NCBI GenBank assembly: GCA_000310025.1
Contig: FN649755.1
Location: 1,753,245-1,764,162, forward strand
Direction of reading: 5' to 3'
DNA length: 10,918 bases
Origin: Ectocarpus siliculosus
Taxonomy: Eukaryota; Sar; Phaeophyceae; Ectocarpales; Ectocarpaceae
Shown here piece by piece: positions 8,103 to 10,918 of the stretch (within the stretch, counting starts at the first letter, position 1; every line of letters begins with the position of its first letter). The notes beneath the pieces are model-generated. The model was not told where the DNA came from and searched no databases. It saw only the letters and a list, made by a program, of their open reading frames with translations. The translations under genes and the position numbers were made by a program.

Positions 8103-8332
8103 GTCTATGGCAAACTAACATAGCATCTGTATGCGTAGAGGGGGGGGCGCAGCGTGGTATTCTCAACAGACTCCAAGGGGTAGCTCACGTATGCTTCTCG
8201 GGTGTCCATTTCACGCCCCGCCTGATGATCCGTTTTAGGGCGTCTACAGCGGGTTCATTAATTTCGGCAGTAAAGAAACGCCGACTAAACACGGCATAAT
8301 TGTTTTAACATTTTCTGGTGTCGTCACACCCG

Positions 8333-8855
8333 TTAGCTCCTCCGCCCAATGACGTGCTTCGAAGAAGAAGGTGCAGACACCAACCAGGTCAAGCGCTCGT
8401 GATATGGGCTTCTTTGGGATCTACCATTGTTTCCCCCCACTAGAATATGGATTCTGAGCGAAGCAACAGCCATGGAATGGTCGGAGTGCTTCGTGTTCCT
8501 CAGACGACGCCTTACGTGTCCTCTTGTGCCCATTCATCTATAGGATGTGTTCGCTCGAGCAGACACACGGCACCCTCGTCGGTATTTGTAAGTACCATAG
8601 AGACATGCTTACCGCCATGTGCTTTTTTCGTGGTTCGTGGACGCTTTGGTGACAATGTAGGGCATACTCTGGGGGTCTTCGTCGGCGTAGCGATTGATCG
8701 TCGTCCAGTATTCTCACGATGTCACGGGGTGAGGGATCGAGATCGGCGACTAGGTATCCCAGAGGATGCACACGATAGCGTATTGGGTAAACTAAATCCT
8801 CGACAACCACATTTTTATTTGGTTTATTGTTGGTTTTTGGGGAAAATTTTGTCAT
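8333..8855 (-). CDS. Candidate three-exon gene, unknown protein
   Basis: Exon 1 (8855 to 8613) starts at an ATG and encodes 81 residues, beginning MTKFSPKTNNKPNKNVVVED and including YRVHPLGYLVADLDPSPRDI; it ends at gtaagc in phase 0. A 75-base intron ends cacatcctatag. Exon 2 (8537 to 8516) is only 22 bases and leaves at gtaagg. A 76-base intron ends ccatattctag, and exon 3 (8439 to 8333) runs to a stop in matching phase. Total about 123 residues. Two introns of nearly equal size with good donors are the main support. No domain recognised. A 180-codon plus-strand frame at 8447-8989 overlaps and is the main rival. Confidence 0.35.
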
Positions 8856-8989
8856 TAGAAGCCACGGGGAAACACACACACAAGCACCATGGATGTGTCT
8901 ACTATCTATGTGGTTGTTTATTTTGGTTCATGTTAGTGGAGGGATTTAGGATATGGAGACCATCGTGTAAAGACGTATTGGATCTATGA
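8447..8989 (+). CDS. Longest uninterrupted plus frame, rival call
   Basis: A true ATG opens 180 codons, the longest plus-strand frame that is not simple-repeat driven except for a short ACAC tract near 8873. It contains hydrophobic stretches (HTLGVFVGVAI, FYLVYCWFLGKILSL, CVYYLCGCLFWFMLVEGF) that could be membrane segments. No family recognised. By rough estimate, a frame of this length could occur by chance about once in several windows of this size, so length alone is weak evidence, and it conflicts with the minus-strand spliced model at 8333-8855. Confidence 0.25.
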   Translation: MDSERSNSHGMVGVLRVPQTTPYVSSCAHSSIGCVRSSRHTAPSSVFVSTIETCLPPCAFFVVRGRFGDNVGHTLGVFVGVAIDRRPVFSRCHGVRDRDRRLGIPEDAHDSVLGKLNPRQPHFYLVYCWFLGKILSLEATGKHTHKHHGCVYYLCGCLFWFMLVEGFRIWRPSCKDVLDL

Positions 8990-9032
8990 CTGTTTGCGCT
9001 GTACGCGTCAAAGTCAAGTTGTTTGATTTCAG

Positions 9033-9743
9033 GCAAAGAAAGAGTACAAGGTGTGTCGCGATTCGAATTCGCAGCGCGCCTGCAGGTAGACCGCTACGGA
9101 ACCACTGGGTCGAGTTTCGCATATGGTGGTTGGTTCTGATGCGAACAGAAAAATGAGCTAAACGGCATCGGGTCCTGACACTATTTGGTGCTTCCCATGG
9201 GACGGTTGGGGCGCCCCGGGGGCGACCCCCGCTGTCCCGTGAGCACGGAACACGGGTAGGATGCGTGGGGCTACGATTTCTTGCTCACCCTTAACTATTG
9301 GGTGCTTCCCGTGGGACGGTTGGGGCATCCCTGATGCGACCACCGCCGTCCCCGTGAGCAGGGAAAATGGACAGAACGCTCTGAGTCGTCCCACTCCTAC
9401 CCTCGGGTGGGGCAGGCCTATCCCACGTGGACGTCCATGGGACTTGTGGGACGGCCCATCCATGGGGCGTCCCCATTGAGACGGGCGAATAGGACGTCCG
9501 GCGCGTAACTTGTGCAGTCCCACGCCGTCCCATGCGTCGCGTGGGTGTCCCACGGACCATCCCATGCGGGCCATGGGTCGCCGCCATGGGACACGTGGGA
9601 CGTCCCATCGGAAAGACCACACTGCCAGCACCTCGACAATATTCTGGACCGTTTTCACCGCCGCTCACTGGGTTTTTCTTGCCTACAGACGATTTTGTTT
9701 CAAGCGACGCGAAGATGATATTCACGATTTCCGAAACATGTGA
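9033..9743 (+). CDS. Candidate exon pair around palindrome-rich intron
   Basis: Exon 9033-9085 follows gtttgatttcag and ends at gtagac; exon 9689 onward follows ggtttttcttgcctacag, a strong acceptor. With phase 0 entry the reading is AKKEYKVCRDSNSQRAC and then a basic/acidic tail (FKRREDDIHDFRNM) to a stop at 9743. Other phases of both exons are also open, including DFVSSDAKMIFTISETCEQI to a donor near 9759, so the frame is uncertain. The 603-base intron between would contain the whole GTCCC/CCATGG domain. Confidence 0.22.
9178..9612. repeat. GTCCC/GGGAC and CCATGG palindrome-rich domain
   Basis: GTCCC and its complement GGGAC recur many times in both orientations. The palindrome CCATGG occurs at 9195, 9435, 9460, 9571 and 9584, and CACGTG at 9424 and 9593. 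The left part is a two-copy direct repeat of period 114 (9181 and 9295), sharing CTATT.GGTGCTTCCC.TGGGACGGTTGGGGC. Such dense self-complementarity predicts extensive hairpins. Open frames through it (9158-9658 and 9291-9815 minus) are repetitive, rich in Gly, Pro, Trp and His, and start at non-ATG codons, so I treat them as by-products. Confidence 0.75.
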
Positions 9744-9808
9744 ACAGATACGCATGGGTATAGCTGGCGTGAGCGTGAGACCCTTCGTGCAAGTATGGTG
9801 CCAATGCC

Positions 9809-10006
9809 TCAACATTTTGAGACACTAGCGTCTCGTTTTCGGCCCACTGAATGCCTTCGAGTGGGGAATTGCTGCACGATCCCACGTTTGGATTCGGTCG
9901 GGGTAGCCGAGAAAGATTGTTTTCCTCGGGTTGATGTTATTGTGAGTTGGTCCAAGGGTCTATATTCAAGGCACACTGGCCAACTAATCGAAAATCGGAG
10001 TCCGTT
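9809..10006. other. No supported gene left of the LINE end
   Basis: Open frames here (9795-10367 plus, 9809-10117 minus) run across the LINE 3' UTR and coding end and are shadows of it. The sequence between 9760 and the C run at 10007 shows no convincing exon. Confidence 0.45.
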
Positions 10007-10836
10007 GGGGGGGGGGGCGTACTCGTATGTTGTGCATACCTCAGCGGTTAGACCATTGACCACGCGTCCTCGAGAAGACGGAGCATTGTTCCCACAGGAC
10101 CGATCACCGATGGCCAATCGTTCCTTCCTACTTTGTCAAAGGTGGCTCGAAAATGTCTTCCCTACTCTATCTATCCTACCGATATCATTTCTATCGATAT
10201 CACTTCCCGCCTGTTCAACCCACTTCCTATGCCCCAGTACAGCGAACGTCTTCTCCTGGCTATCCCATGCCTCAAACATCTCCCTGTACGTTTCTCCTAC
10301 TTTTCCCAGCTCAGGCGTGTATACTTCCCTCTCCTTCTTGTACAGCCGACATTCCGCGACTACATGAACTCGGTCTTCGCACTCGAAGCCGCAATCAAAT
10401 TTGAACTTTCGTCTGATCGTCTACCTTCCGAAGTCTTCGGCTACGTTCTCGAAGGCCAATGTCCCCGGTCCTGAGTTGGACGTTCAGCTTTGTCCCAGCA
10501 TCCTTGAACCCTGTTCCTTCTTTCACATTCCGTACACTTCTACAATATACCCTCCCTATCCTTGGTTTCTTTTCTCAGATTATGTTCTTCTCTCTCGGCA
10601 AAAGCAGCAGACATATTCTCCTTGAACCCGTTTAGACTCTCCGTATCCAGCGTATCGTCTTCGCCAATTTCTAACCCTTTCCATGCGTCACGTACAACCT
10701 TGTCCCACTCCGTGGGTTGTCTACCCCTCTTGGTTTCCCACTTCGACTCCCAGGCTATTCTCGGCAACCTCTCCTCTCCCATATCGCACATGCGATACTG
10801 CCGTGTCAGTTCCTTTGCGTCTTTTCTCCAATCGTA
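10007..10836 (-). mobile_element. Non-LTR retrotransposon (LINE) 3' portion
   Basis: Minus strand, probably truncated at its 5' side near 10836. It consists of the coding region downstream of the reverse transcriptase (10836 to 10136), a 3' UTR of about 118 bases (10135 to 10018) and a terminal run of 11 C on the sense strand (10017 to 10007). A diverged, shorter copy with the same 3' UTR and a C run occurs at 2625-2780 in the same orientation, which confirms a dispersed family. The reverse transcriptase and endonuclease domains are not in the window. The element cannot be autonomous as seen because its frame is broken. Confidence 0.75.
10136..10836 (-). pseudogene. LINE polyprotein C-terminus, two frameshifts
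   Basis: The first segment (about 10836 to 10555) reads YDWRKDAKELTRQY and ERLPRIAWESKWETKRGRQP, the basic, Trp-containing region typical after LINE reverse transcriptases. A shift near 10555 moves coding to a second frame with QLRTGDIGLRERSRRLRK, the 'QLRTG' block seen before the zinc-binding motif in many LINEs. A second shift between about 10395 and 10420 leads to a third frame with DCGFECEDRVHVVAEC (the C..C...H....C type motif) followed by RLYKKERE and a stop at 10136-10138. Without the shifts the first frame ends at 10540. Either the copy is decayed or the indels are sequencing errors. Confidence 0.75.
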
Positions 10837-10859
10837 GGGGGGGGGGGGGGGGGGGGGGG
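10837..10859. repeat. G23 run (C23 on the LINE strand)
   Basis: Twenty-three G on plus. On the minus strand it lies directly before the first recognisable LINE residues and encodes the proline run of the 10540-10917 frame. Sequence beyond it (10860-10918) is AT-richer and not recognisably LINE. It may mark the 5' truncation junction, a target-site homopolymer, or the poly-C tail of another element. Confidence 0.7.
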
Positions 10860-10918
10860 ATTCCAATGAAGGAAACCTGAATTGAATAAACATTTCTTTG
10901 ACCTGCACCCCCACCAAG

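Noticed and set aside
8544-8728. Plus-strand exon pair 8544-8587 and 8661-8728 with matching phases
   Set aside because: The first exon is very short, all its frames are open, and the minus-strand model in the same place has better donors and a longer coding first exon.
9178-9612. CRISPR-like array
   Set aside because: Repeats are short, in both orientations and irregularly spaced, with no constant repeat plus unique spacer layout, and the context is eukaryotic.
9158-9658. Minus-strand Trp/Gly/Pro/His-rich frame of 166 codons
   Set aside because: It starts at a non-ATG codon and lies wholly in the palindrome-rich repeat; its repeats follow DNA palindromes and not a protein domain.
9795-10367. 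190-codon plus-strand frame
   Set aside because: It runs antisense through the LINE 3' UTR and the zinc-motif coding end, so it is a shadow of the element.
10562-10837. Plus-strand Ser/Pro-rich frames over the right end
   Set aside because: They are antisense to the recognisable LINE C-terminal coding sequence.

Overview
The window looks like nuclear DNA from a eukaryote. There is no bacterial gene packing and no long uninterrupted gene. Homopolymer runs and microsatellites are frequent, a LINE-type retrotransposon is present, and short open frames are bounded by GT...AG signals that would give introns of about 50-600 bases. I cannot name the organism. A protist or alga with compact introns fits, but that is a guess from composition and intron size.

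Layout. Bases 1-450 are abnormally rich in homopolymer runs and may be poor consensus or a contig edge. A 12-base minisatellite follows (464-568), then a G16 run and a purine-rich strand (664-768). From 800 to 2420 I see only weak exon candidates and microsatellites. At 2423-2473 lies a sequence that recurs at 4769-4820. A short 5'-truncated LINE end sits at 2625-2780 on the minus strand. From 2811 to 9743 there are several phase-consistent spliced gene candidates on both strands, none with a domain I can name. Their frames compete in places: plus and minus readings overlap at 2994-3174, 3418-3567, 5151-6088, 7188-8102 and 8333-8989. They should be read as exon hypotheses. A diverged tandem duplication lies at 4541-5025. 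At 9178-9612 there is an unusual domain packed with GTCCC/GGGAC and CCATGG palindromes.

The best-supported feature is the right end. On the minus strand, 10007-10836 is the 3' end of a non-LTR retrotransposon. It holds the region after the reverse transcriptase, including the cysteine/histidine motif, broken by two frameshifts, and is followed by a 3' UTR. Both LINE copies in the window stop at a run of C on their own sense strand, and the longer copy also has a C23 run at its upstream edge. This poly-C association is the most distinctive observation here.

I found no CRISPR array, tRNA or rRNA, and no multi-gene system whose parts work together. The evidence supports an ordinary, repeat-laden eukaryotic region with a few unusual repeats, not a new biological system.
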